Source: Megaleporinus macrocephalus (taxonomy: Eukaryota > Chordata > Actinopteri > Characiformes > Anostomidae). Taken from it: a DNA stretch of 64,000 nucleotides. The position numbers and the translations under genes are program-made. The stretch spans positions 1 to 64,000 of the forward strand of contig JAJQXZ010000031.1 of the NCBI GenBank assembly GCA_021613375.1, read 5' to 3'. Position 1 is the stretch's first letter. Every line of letters starts with the position of its first letter. The notes under the pieces were generated by a model. The model ran no database searches and had not been told where the DNA came from. It saw nothing but the letters and a program-made list of their open reading frames with translations. Below are positions 35,416-46,391 of this stretch, piece after piece.

Positions 35416-35421
35416 TTTATT
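35416..35421 (-). promoter_or_regulatory. Poly(A) signal of gene C
   Basis: AATCAATAAACAGTG on the minus strand, about 150 bases after the stop of gene C. Confidence 0.7.
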
Positions 35422-35569
35422 GATTATTGGTTACAGGAAATGCTCTTACAGTAATTATCATAACACACACACACATAAGCAGACAGTGCAGCTCAGCTAG
35501 AACTGTGGAGACATTACAGAACTGTTTACTAACAGGTAGAACATCTCTGTTACTCCAGAGAGAGATCAA

Positions 35570-38231
35570 TCAGAGGAAGAGGATGGAGGAGATCAGAGGA
35601 ACCAGCATGAAGAGGAGACTCAGTTTAACCCCCTCAGCGCTGTTACACAGATCAGCCGAACAGCATACGATTGATTGAAAAACCCTTGATAAAGTACACC
35701 CTGCCTGGGTTGAACATCCTTTTGTTGTGGTGTTCTGTCCCGGACTGTAAATAGCTGAGAGAGAGAGAGAGAGAGAAAGAGTGAGTGAGTGAGAGAGAAG
35801 GGGCTGGTAAGTGAGGTACAAGGGTGAAAACTACAGATATTTACTGAAAGACTGAATTCAAATGGATTCTAAATCAATTGCGGCAGGGGGGGTGTGTAGT
35901 TTAGTGAGTATAGTGGCGGGTTTAGTTAGTTAGTTGTGAGTGAGTGAGTGATTGAGTGAGTGAGTGAGTGAGTGAGTGAGTGAGTGAGTGAGTGAGTGAA
36001 TGAGTAGGTTAATTAGTAAGTGAGCAGAGTCTGCCGACTTCTGGTACAGATGATCATTTCATTTAGCCTAAATATTATATTTCCATATACATCACTACAT
36101 ACAATATTGCAACTACACAGCAGCTGCTGATATTATCTGTCTGTAGCTGAACTGCAATTAATTACATATACACAGGGAATGCAATTAATTTAAATATACA
36201 GCCACACCGGGCGACTTCATACATTCTCAACAAAGCATGTAGAAGAGCATCAGAGCAACCAGCGTCTTCATTGTTGATGGATTTGATAAGTTGAAATCGT
36301 AAGGGAGTCAGTCAGTGCTGCCTTAATAATCTGAGTTAATTAAGTTTTAAATAGTAAATTAACAGAAAAATAGTTTGTGTTTTGTTGCCTAGAAACTTCT
36401 TTTAAGTTCAAAAGCTCAAAATGTTAGGTTAAAACACCCACGTATATTTTTACAGTTCATATAATCTTATTTACTGTGATAGTAACATGTACTGACCCAT
36501 TCCAGTGAATTACGAATAGGCAGATATGTGGAAACGTGAGCACTTTAACTAAATTCAGAGATGATCTAACCTCCACTTCAACTCATCATGCCTTAATACT
36601 GAAACTGTTTTTAAACCTGATCTCATCAAGAACTTCTCATCAGCTCCAGCTGTTTCATTTGATTTCCTACAAATATAGACTTTAACTTCACTGCTCGCAA
36701 CTTTCCACACAGACTCCAAACAGCTGTAAGACTGTGAGCAGCGTAGAGTTTTAGATGAGGTTGAACTTAGGTTTCTTACTGATGGAGGTTTGGCAGCGAT
36801 CTTCAGAAGGAGAACAGGTCACAATTTTAGAATCATTACATGTCGGTCCCGGACACTCGTAACACTTCAGAGCAACAGAAGCCTGGAACACTTCACAAAT
36901 ACACAAATAAACCAGTGAAACAGGAAACTAAACAAACACAATGGAACAGTAGAACAGCTTCTACTGGACTTTACATTCACATTTGATCACAAAGAAAGAG
37001 TGAATAAACAAAAACAACTAAAAACTACACAAAAGACTGTGGCTAATATAAGATTTAGTTTACTTCATTGTGTTTATTTAACCCTTTCCAAGCTTCTCCT
37101 TCTATAAACAACCCAGTATTATTTACAGTTCTCATCTAATACCTGCTTTGGCTGCTCAGTACTTCATTAAGCTAAATCAAGATTGCTGCTGAAGGAACTG
37201 AATACATTCATACAATGTCTGGGGCGTCCAGGAGAAATCTGGAACTACACTTTGTTCTTCAAACTGGAGCTCAAGATATTAGAATTTAGAATTTTTAGAA
37301 TTTAGACACTCGAATTAGCCACGTGTTAAATTTACTTCTTCCACAATAAGATATTCATGTTACTTTGAACTGTATTTATCTGTGTTAATTATGCATTACT
37401 GTGTATTTTATTTCAACTGTATATTAATTTGCAGGATTTATCTACTTGGATATGTTGACACTGAAATTTTATCCCGCACTGCAAGACATTGTGCTGGGAC
37501 TGCAAGACATTCCCACATACACCATTACATACAATATTACAACTACGCAGCAGCTGCTGATATTATCTGTAGCTTCTAGAACAATAAAACTTAAAGTTCA
37601 GAAAAAGAAACAATAAACAGTAGTTGCCAGAAACTTATTTGTTCATGTTCAAATAACTTAAATTTGAACTTTTTTTACAGTGTATGTGATTTTTACACAT
37701 TTTACTTCTAGAAATATGGGTGATGTTTCATTTGTGAGTAATATGTTTGTCCTGTGTTAGTAATGTTTCCTATAGAAGCTTTAATTAACAGTAAAGCTGT
37801 TGCTAGTTTGAAGATCTCGTCTGTATCTTAAAGAGTCTAAAACGAATCACACTGTAAATAAAATGTTTAACTTCATTTAGGCTGAATATTATATTACCAC
37901 ATATACACTATTACAACTACACAGCAGCTGCTGATAGTATCTGTCTGTAGCTTCTAGAACAATAAAACTTTAGAAAAAAAAAGTTTAGAAAAAGAAACAA
38001 TAAACTGCAGATTATATAAATACTCCAACTGCACCTTTACAGTAAACAAATCATTAGTTATAAAATACATATACAAGTCATAATACTCAGTACGTCATAA
38101 TCAACAGCTGAACTGCAATTTATTTTATATACATGCAATGCTATTCATTTAAAATATACAGCCACACCGTGCAACTTCATACCTTCTGAAAAAAGGATGT
38201 AGACGAGCACCCGAGCGACCAGCATCTTCAT
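35570..38231 (-). CDS. Ly6/uPAR-like gene C, complete (114 aa)
   Basis: Exons (minus strand): 38183-38231 (49 bp), 36780-36890 (111 bp) and 35570-35754 (185 bp), phase 1 introns with GT/AG ends. The signal peptide starts MKMLVARVLVYILFSE. Exon 2 (VFQASVALKCYEC, GPTC, IVTC, EDRC) is one codon longer than in B. Exon 3 has a potential N-glycosylation site (QNTT), then KGCSTQAGC, SIVCCSADLCN and the same hydrophobic GPI-type tail as the other genes. All ten LU cysteines are present. The protein is inferred to be a membrane-tethered three-finger protein; ligand unknown. It is the recent duplicate of gene D. Intron 2 holds a GTGA run and a fossil exon 1 of another copy (36223-36271), which has a stop and is misplaced, so the true exon 1 is the one at 38183-38231 with the promoter elements. 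Confidence 0.88.
35930..36010. repeat. (GTGA)n microsatellite in gene C intron 2
   Basis: About 16 GTGA steps. The equivalent place in gene D (46800-46985) has a longer, degenerate GTGA/GTGAAT array. Confidence 0.9.
36223..36271 (-). pseudogene. Fossil Ly6 exon 1 inside gene C intron 2
   Basis: The minus strand reads ATG then KTLVALMLFYMLC and a TGA stop where other genes have Ser, followed by a changed donor (GAATGTATG). The sequence on its 3' side (36020-36222) matches the end of intron 1 of gene B. A whole exon 1 plus intron 1 piece was thus left behind, as unequal crossing-over between neighbouring genes would do. It has no promoter box. Confidence 0.8.
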
Positions 38232-38254
38232 GGTTGGTGGGTTTGAGAAGTTGA

Positions 38255-38310
38255 AAGCGACCATATATATATATACTGTATATATGTGTATAACTGCAGA
38301 AGGTGTGGCT
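38255..38310 (-). promoter_or_regulatory. Gene C promoter: CACCC-like box plus TATA run
   Basis: AGCCACACCTTCTGCAGTTA (box 38298-38310), then TATACACATATATACAGTAT and a TATATATA run, ending about 25 bases before the ATG at 38231. Confidence 0.6.
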
Positions 38311-38931
38311 ATAAAGAATGCTCCAATGTTACATCACCTGCATGGTCGAGCCGTGTGATCTTGAAGCCACAAGTTTAAACGTCTTTTATGCAAGAACATG
38401 GTTCATTAACTTCAGTCATATGTCCTTCTCCAGAGCTACGTATAGTATGAACATGTCCAGCCACATGAATGTAGCCCTACAGGAGTCTTTCCCAGAGACT
38501 TAAATACATCACATGATTGACTAGACAAAGGATCAAACTCAAGACATTATAAGTATAAACACGTTCCAAAGAAATGCAGATTAACATGGTCCATAATTTT
38601 TACTTTTAATCCTGAATGGAGATGTTTCTCTGCTCTACACCTGATTGGAGCTACTAAGAAGCCAACTCTTAAGTTGCAGCAGAACTTGATTGCAGAGCAG
38701 CCCACCGCTAGCTTTCCACAAAATTGAAACATGCTAATCATCCGCCATGTCATTACATCAGACTACAGCCTGTTTCTAACAGCAGTGCAGCCACCACCTT
38801 ACGTACTCCATCTCTTCAACACTGATACAAATCTACAACAACCATCAGAAAGCTGGATTCACACAAACACAGCCACCAATTACTATAAAGCATGTGTCGA
38901 GTCAAGTCATGGTTTACTTATAGACGCCTTT
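38311..38931. other. 5' flank of gene C, no gene
   Basis: Its parts match the 5' flank of gene B (26947-27090) and psi-B (19440-19560). The interspersed-repeat block that begins at 38816 is shared with 21295 and 27898. Nothing codes. Confidence 0.55.
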
Positions 38932-39891
38932 TACAGTCAAAGTTTTTACAAAGCAGCTTTGCAGAAAATCCATGTCCAGGCCCTCAACGAGCAAACCAGG
39001 GGCCTACACTGGCCAGCAGATCTCCCTCTGAGCAAGAGGAAGAAACCTTGAGAGGAACCGAAATCAAAAAGAGGAACGCGTCCTAATCTGGTCAACATCA
39101 GAAAATGGAGCCAGCACAAAAGCAATAAGCAAAAGGTTTTAAGACTTACAATGAGATATAATGTTGAATGTAGAGAAAAGGGAAGAAAACTGTTCCTGTA
39201 AGTCATACTCAGACAAGCTGACCAAACTAAATTCAAAGCAGGCAGCTGACCTGTACAAAGACGAGGAGAAATATCACAACAATCGTAAAAACCCACAACC
39301 AATCATTGTCACGCCACGGTGGGCACGAACCAGTTCATGTGTTACCTGCAATGATGCCCTGAAGATACGGCAGCTGTTAACATGTAGAACTGTATGTACA
39401 AGATTTGAAGGATACGGGCAAAATTGAATGATCTCTTCAGGCTGATAGTAGTTTCTTATTCAAATTTCAGTTCCACCTTAAATAGTGCAGCTGTTACATG
39501 CGTCGGTACAGGTGTCTGAACATAACTGCTCCATTAGGTAGAACAGGAAGTGAGAACAAGATGTTCTCCGTTTTATGACTCTATTTTTTACTCACGGCTT
39601 CTGCAATAGTAACTTAATCTTATTATTTGTTTCTGCTACATGTGATACCAAAGCCAGAGAGCCAATGAACAAAGACTTGACTGTTAGACAGACTTGCTGG
39701 TTAAATGAACTCTATGGGATTATTTTCCAGGTTTAACTGGTAACGTCGTGTTCCACACGGTATAATACAGGTATTCAAAGGGTATACAATTTCACTTTTC
39801 TTCTCTTGAGATACATGAGGCAAGTTCTAAATTTGCTTGCCTAGAATTAGAATTTAGTACTGTTTGGCACTCATGTTTGCACACACTTAAA

Positions 39892-40204
39892 GGCCTTGAC
39901 ATTAAGAGTTCCTTTCAGTGGAACTAAAAATCCAGGCCCAACTTCTGAAAAGCAGCCCCACAACATTATCCCCCCTCCACCAAACTTTTGCACAATGCAG
40001 ACAAGTACCGGGCAAGTACCAGATTAATCCATCAGATTGCCAGATGGAGAAGCGTGATTGATCACTGCAGAGAACATCGAGTCTAAACTGCTCAAGAGTC
40101 AGGTGGTGGCGTGCTTTAGGCCACTGCATCCTAAGCATGCATTGCGCTCGATGATTCAATGATTCGGATGGGTGAGTGAATACTTTTGGCAATGTAGTGT
40201 AATG
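39892..40204 (-). mobile_element. Internally deleted Tc1-like element (copy 2)
   Basis: Duplicate of 28960-29272. This copy keeps the family-typical terminus GGATGGGTGAGTGAATACTT, where copy 1 has GGTAAG. Confidence 0.7.
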
Positions 40205-40439
40205 TCACTATCCTAAGAAAACCATGTATCTCCAATATTTCTTGATGGATGGACCAATAGAGATGCTCCAAAATATCTTGGATAAAATCTGGTTCCACTG
40301 ACTTACATAGAAAATAAAGAACATAAAGAAAGTTCTCTTCAAAGTTTGTTCTCTCCGCTAAAGTTAGCATTTTAGAGATACTTGTTTTTCACAGCGATGA
40401 TACACAGATATATCACTAGGTACCTTTAGCAACATCATT

Positions 40440-40876
40440 AATCAATAGCGTTATTACACAGTGAAGGAAACCCACTGACAAAGATATGAACAGTCTAGCA
40501 TTTAGAAAACTTATAGAGGGAGCTGAAGGTCCGAGTTGCCAAGCGACAGCCTCAAAATCTTAAAGATTTAGAGATGATCTGCAAAGAGGAGTGGACCGAA
40601 ATTCCTCCTGACGTGCGCGCAAACAAGAGTTTTACCACCAAGTATTGAGTCTTGTTTGCTAGAGGCATCAAATACTTCTCTCTGCAAAATGTAATTAAAT
40701 GTATATATTTTATACCATGTAATTTTCTGGATTTTCTTTTTGATATTCTATCTCTCACTATTAAAATAAACCTACCCTTAGAATTATAGACTGTTCATAT
40801 TTTTGTCAATGGGCAAACGTACAAAATCAGCCCGAGATCAAATATTTATTTCCACCACTGTACCTCACGTTCCTTT
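40440..40876 (+). mobile_element. 3' half of a second Tc1-like element (copy 2)
   Basis: Duplicate of 29480-29944 with a deletion next to GTGCGCGCAAAC (about 40623), and an extra GATATGAACA near 40483. Confidence 0.7.
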
Positions 40877-40938
40877 TCTCCACAGATTCTCCTCTATGCC
40901 TTGATTACCATAGACTAAAATCACCTGGATTCACATCT

Positions 40939-40991
<53 letters not shown>

Positions 40992-40993
40992 TA

Positions 40994-41608
40994 CAGGGGT
41001 TGGACAATGAAACTGAAACACCTGGTTTTAGACCACAATAATTTATTAGTATGGTGTAGGGCCTCCTTTTGCGGCCAATACAGCGTCAGTTGGTCTTGGG
41101 AATGACATATACGAGTCCTGCACAGTGGTCAGAGGGATTTTAAGCCATTCTTCTTGTAGGATAGTTTTCAGGTCACTACGTGATGCTGGTGGAGGAAGAC
41201 GTTTCCTGACTCGCTCCTCCAAAACACCCCAAAGAAGCTCAATAATATTTAGATCTGGTGACTGTGCAGGCCATGGGAGATGTTCAACTTCACTTTCATG
41301 TTCATCAAACCAGTCTTTCTCCAGTCTTGCTGTGTGTACTGGTGCATTGTCATCCTGATACATGGCACCGCCTTCAGGATACAACGTTTGAACCATTGAT
41401 GCACATGGCACTCCAGAATGGTTTGGTAGTCCTTGGCAGTGAGGCGCCCATCTAGCACAAGTATTGGGCCAAGGGAATGATATGGCAGCCCAAACCATCG
41501 CTGATCCACCCCCATGCTTCACTCTGCATGCAACAGTCTGGGTGTTACGCTTCTTTTGGGGCTTCTCCACACTGTAAAATGACAGGTGTTCGTTTCATTG
41601 TCCAAACC

Positions 41609-41611
<3 letters not shown>
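40994..41611 (-). mobile_element. 618-bp Tc1-like element with inverted ends (copy 2, frame intact)
   Basis: Same element as 30114-30730, with TA runs on both sides. Here the minus-strand frame 41046-41570 is unbroken (174 codons) and carries the second catalytic Asp (QDDNAPVHTA), the final Glu (SPDLNIIELLWG), and the family end AAKGGPTPY. The first Asp and helix-turn-helix part are absent. It looks like a short remnant that could at most give a partial protein. Confidence 0.85.
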
Positions 41612-41675
<64 letters not shown>

Positions 41676-43315
41676 TAAGAAAACAAAGGGACTAGAAGAG
41701 TACAAATAACATTGACTCACATTTTCATACACAATTACTGTTTATTTACTGAACTGTTTAGATTGAACAAAAGAAAATGTGGCCTTTTGAGCTCTGTGTT
41801 AAATGAGTGGAGAACACAGAAGAGAGTAAAAAGAGAGAATACAACATCTTCATCTTCTCCTTTCTTTGAGAAATTATAAACTGTATACAGCGAGTAACTA
41901 TAGCTGTTGCTAGTGAGTTTGTACATCAGACAGCATGACAGTACAGTGAGCAGAAGTTGCAGGAGAACCCAGGCAGCTGCTAATGGTGCTGATGAGGCTG
42001 TAAACTTTGTGGAACAGAGATCAGCGCCATCTGGTGGACAAAAAGTAATTAGTGTTTATTTCTCTGTGTCTCTGGCCTGTTAGGAGGTGATGCTGCTCTC
42101 TAGTGCTCGGCTGGGTGACTCGCTGCAGCTCTGGAGTTTAAAGGTTTGATCTCATTTGTTCAGAGTTCATTCAGGTTTACACGGCGGAGGTCTGGAGTTC
42201 TCCGTCTGTCTCTCTTGTCTTGTGTGTACGTTCTGTAGATTTTAATAAAAGCTAAAATCACTAATTGTTCACAATGTTTTCTGTAGTGCAATCGTTTGAG
42301 TGCACTGTAGCGTCTGGAGTTCTTGGTAGAATCTGTGTGAACAATATAGAAACTTCATATGAGGCTTAAAATCACACGGGTGTAGAAAGATGTTAAATGG
42401 ATGGAGCTGGTGTTGCTTTTATCTGCTCTACAGACTGAATAGACTGGGGAGGTGTGGGGGGTGTAACAGAATAGAGGGTGGAACTGCCCTTTAGTTACTA
42501 TCCTCAGTGAGCAGCGGGGGCTGCCGTGAGCCCCCACAACACTCACAGTGCTCAGTCTCACAGTCAGAGCAGACCCTCACCACTCCACCACCCACTACTC
42601 TCACTGCGCATGCCCAATGCCTCCGCTGACACCCCCCATCTACAGAGCAGGATTTAAATATAAATGTGTCTTAGATAGATAGATACTTTATTAATCCCAG
42701 ATGGAAATTCTTCAGTGTGACACGGCCGATTTCAAAAAAAGAATCCACAGTAGAAGTTCATTTATTCAGAGTTCATTTGTAGTTTTAACATATTTAGAGT
42801 TTTTTACTAATTTATTTAATCTCCCACAATGTTATTCCTTCAAATACACGCAAATAGACTATTATGCAAATTAGGCAATTACGTCTTTTAGCAACTTCTA
42901 GCGACTTTTGTTGGCAACAGTGGTTGTGAAGCTGAGGCACAGCGTGAGATGCAGTGGTTAAAGGCAGCACGGCTCTACTTGTAATGTTCTTCGGAGTTGG
43001 TTCAACCTTAAATATCCACTCCGACCCGGATAGAAGTGAGCTTGTTCAGTTTACAGAGTGAAACATGAAGCACACTGAGGAGAAGTGAATCACTGACTCG
43101 TCCTCGCGCTGGTGGTGGTATTCCACTAGTCGGTTTATTTGCTGCTTGACCAAAATAAACCTGGACTCCAGCATTACTACACCGTCCATACATGAACTGG
43201 TTTGTTGTCCAAAAACTCAGCCAGTTGAGTTTAGTTGTCGTTACTTACAGAAAATAAAATAAAGAGCAGGGTCCGGGGTCTGAGTCGGTGTACAGCAGAA
43301 AGCATTAGTGATGTG

Positions 43316-44586
43316 CGGATCGATACTGAAATATCGATACCTCCGATACCAGATCTTAATGCTCTAAAATCGATTCTCAAATCAAAATATCGAAACATTT
43401 GATACTCATTTGAGGAAATGCATATCATTAACAGGAACACAGTGGAAAGTAACTAAACTATTGAGATCTTGTCTAAATGATACGCGGTTGGTGGGAACTA
43501 CTTTTTCTTCCACCTGGGTGTGTGATGCGTAAGCACAGCGGCACGCTGCTCAGTCAGTCACTCAGTGTGGAGACACAATGGCAGAGCGTAAAGAGAGTCA
43601 TGTGTGGAGCTATTTCAGATATTTCAGATATTTCAGATATTTCAGCTCCACAAACAGCCAGGACGAGATTTGTGATGTTTGTGGGAAAAACGGTAAGGAG
43701 CTGTAGCAACACCACAAATGAGTATAAACACATAAACAGCACGAAAAAGAGAACTCCGAGCTACAAAAGAAACGAAGGGAAGAGGAGGAAAACCCCTCAG
43801 AGAGAGCCTTAGAGTGTCTAGGTAGCTCATATAGTGTTTAAAGTACCATTATCTCGTGTCTCTGGTGTGGCTGAATATAATAAATCTTGTGTTAACTGTG
43901 AAAGAGACGCTATCCACCCCTTCAGAGTTTGTAAACAGACGTGACGTCGTGGAGCTGCGAGCGCTGCTTAGCAACAGGAGGTTAGCGTTTTCCCACTGGC
44001 TCAGCAGCCTAGCGCTAGCAACAGCTATAGTTAAACTATTATTTCTCTTTAGGCACTTTATAAATGTCCCGCTCATATGTTTACAGATGCTCCAATTATT
44101 ATTCATCTGACAACGGGATGTTACAGATTTCTATCTAGATCACATCCTTTTTATTTATGAAATAGGAGACGCTGATGACTGCAGGCTTCTAAGAGATTCA
44201 ACTCTGTTATTAAGCTTGTATATTCTTGTTTTACGAAAATAACAACAACAACAACAAACAAACAAATCATACTATAATAATATAATATATAATATTATAA
44301 CTATATAATATTATTATAATAAGTAATAATGTTAATTATTAATATCAAATACGATTTCTATTATTCTTTTTTCATTATAAAATATGGCTGCTATTAATAT
44401 AATATAAATACAGTTGTTATTATATTAAATAGCTCATATCTGCTACATGAAGGTAGGGTATAAATAGACTTTTTATATTTTACGTAGGTGATTCCCCATC
44501 GGTATCGGTATTGGTATCTGTGATACTTGCCCTGTAATTACTTGGTATCGGATCGATAGCAAATTTTGCAGTATCGCCCACCACTA
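43316..44586 (+). mobile_element. hAT transposon remnant with BED-finger start (copy 2)
   Basis: Duplicate of 32474-33759, flanked by the same imperfect 8-bp repeats (43308-43315 and 44587-44594). The shared mismatch in the 8-bp repeat shows that both come from one insertion. Confidence 0.8.
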
Positions 44587-44624
44587 GAACGCATACTAAT
44601 ATTCTATCTGCGCTCGCCACAGTT

Positions 44625-44636
44625 TGCGCATGCGCA
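44625..44636. promoter_or_regulatory. Perfect NRF-1-like palindrome (copy 2)
   Basis: TGCGCATGCGCA, duplicate of 33798-33809. Confidence 0.35.
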
Positions 44637-46237
44637 CTCCACTTTTTCCATTAAAGAGACAGTACACACATTTCTGGCCTTTACATACTTCTCCTTGAAA
44701 AAGAAAGAAGAAACGATGTCTGAAATATATTCAGCTGTGTTAGCACTGGGGTAGACTCCAGCACCCTGTTCCCCCGACCCAAAGAGGAATCAGAGATTTG
44801 GAAAATGAGTAAATGAATGTTATAGTTATAAATGAACACAGCTATATTACCACCGAAAAATAAAAATAAGTGTAACAGGTGACAAAAATATAACAGGAAA
44901 CACAACAAACTTTCTTTAATTAATATTTAAAAAAGAACACAATAAGAAAAGGGGGTATACAGAGGACGGGAAATCCATGAAAAACACACACACACACACA
45001 CATCTAATATAAGAAAAGGACTAGAAGAGTACAAGCCATGCTGACTGAGGAACACACATTTTAATACACACTCACTGTTTATCTACTGAACTGTTCAGAT
45101 GGAACAAAAGTAAATTTGGCCCGTGTACATTAAAATGAGTAAATAAGTAGAAATTCTGCTGTAATTTACAGAAAAGTTTTTCGTAAATTTTACAGTGAGT
45201 TTTCTGTCATGGATGTTTTAATGCCCTCTTAGAAAATTAACAAAATATAGAATTTAAGCACAGGTGTATATGAGCGTACAGTGTAGGGTGTCTGTGTGTA
45301 TCGTGCTTTACAAAGTCAAGAAATTTGTGTTGAGCTGATTGTGTACATGAGATTTAGTGATTTCACTGCAGAATATTTTGAGATATATTTTATTTATATT
45401 TATTATATACAGAACGTGTACACACGCTAAAGTGTAACCGGCTGGACGTAAACAGACAGATAAACAGATGTTGATTCAGAGACCCCCTGTACAACACATA
45501 CAATACAGATACTTTAATCTCTATAGGCCTCAAACTGCAGGACTGCAGCGAGACCCCAGAGAACAGCGCCATCTAGCAGATAAGATGAACAAATATATAA
45601 GCAGTGATTCTCTATTTGGTCCACTAGATGGTGCTGATCTTCCACTCCACAAAGTTCACTGACTTTAATGTCTCTCTACCTATAAAGTGTAAGCAGCTGC
45701 TTAGAGGACCAGTGGCCATCAGGGGGCCTCCTAACATGTTAAGAGATAAGATAATCCTTTATTAGTCCCACAGTGGAGTAATAAAGATAAAGATCTTCTG
45801 GGGTATTACTGCACCATAAAGTTGTCTGAGACCCTCTGTGGGGCAACAAGAGCGACTAGCTTATGACAGCTCCTAAAAAGGAGGTACTGAACCGGAGCTG
45901 AAAACAGAGGAGATGAAGAGATGATGATCTCCTTACACTGAGTTATTAAAAGTTGGGGTCAGAGTCAGAGACCCTCTAATTGACCTATGGAACTTATACA
46001 GTAAACCTATTATGACTTTATGCTAGCTGATACTGTGTGTCACTGACCGCCCTAGACCACCAACTCAGTTCTCTGGACCACTAATGAATGTAAAAACAGC
46101 TTTCATACTGGACCAAATTACTGAACTTGCAGAGCACAAGATCCTGGATCTGAAAATAATGAACTTGAATTATTTTAATTTCTTCAGTTCAGAATAAAGG
46201 AATAAACTCCGTTACACTCCTCTCAGTCTCCACACTA

Positions 46238-46243
46238 TTTATT
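46238..46243 (-). promoter_or_regulatory. Poly(A) signal of gene D
   Basis: AATCAATAAATAGTG on the minus strand; the hexamer is kept although the neighbouring base differs from the other genes. Confidence 0.7.
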
Positions 46244-46391
46244 GATTATTGGTTACAGGAAATGCTCTTACAGTAATTATCATAACACACACACACATAA
46301 GCAGACAGTGCAGCTCAGCTAGAACTGTGGAGACATTACAGAACTGTTTACTAACAGGTAGAACATCTCTGTTACTCCAGAGAGAGATCAA

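Larger units (their letters stand above)
28000..35800. repeat. Segmental duplication, copy 1 (gene C unit)
   Basis: This stretch reappears at 38932-46640 with only scattered differences. Shared items in order: two Tc1-like fragments, a Tc1-like element with both ends, an 'AGATAGATAGATACTTTATT' retroposon tail (31838-31890), a hAT element, an NRF-1-like palindrome and exon 3 of the Ly6 gene. Whole unreal frames of 75-111 codons (for example 33854-34081) are identical in both copies. The duplication clearly includes all transposons, so they inserted before it. Toward the genes' introns similarity continues but is lower. Confidence 0.9.

Noticed and set aside
35427..35678. Plus-strand frame recurring at 23779, 35427, 46249 and 54030 with strong conservation
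   Set aside because: It is antisense to exon 3 and the 3' UTR of genes B-E; the conservation belongs to the Ly6 exon and its flank.
36223..36271. Possible alternative first exon for gene C
   Set aside because: It lies between exons 2 and 3, has an in-frame stop and lacks the promoter box, so it is a fossil.
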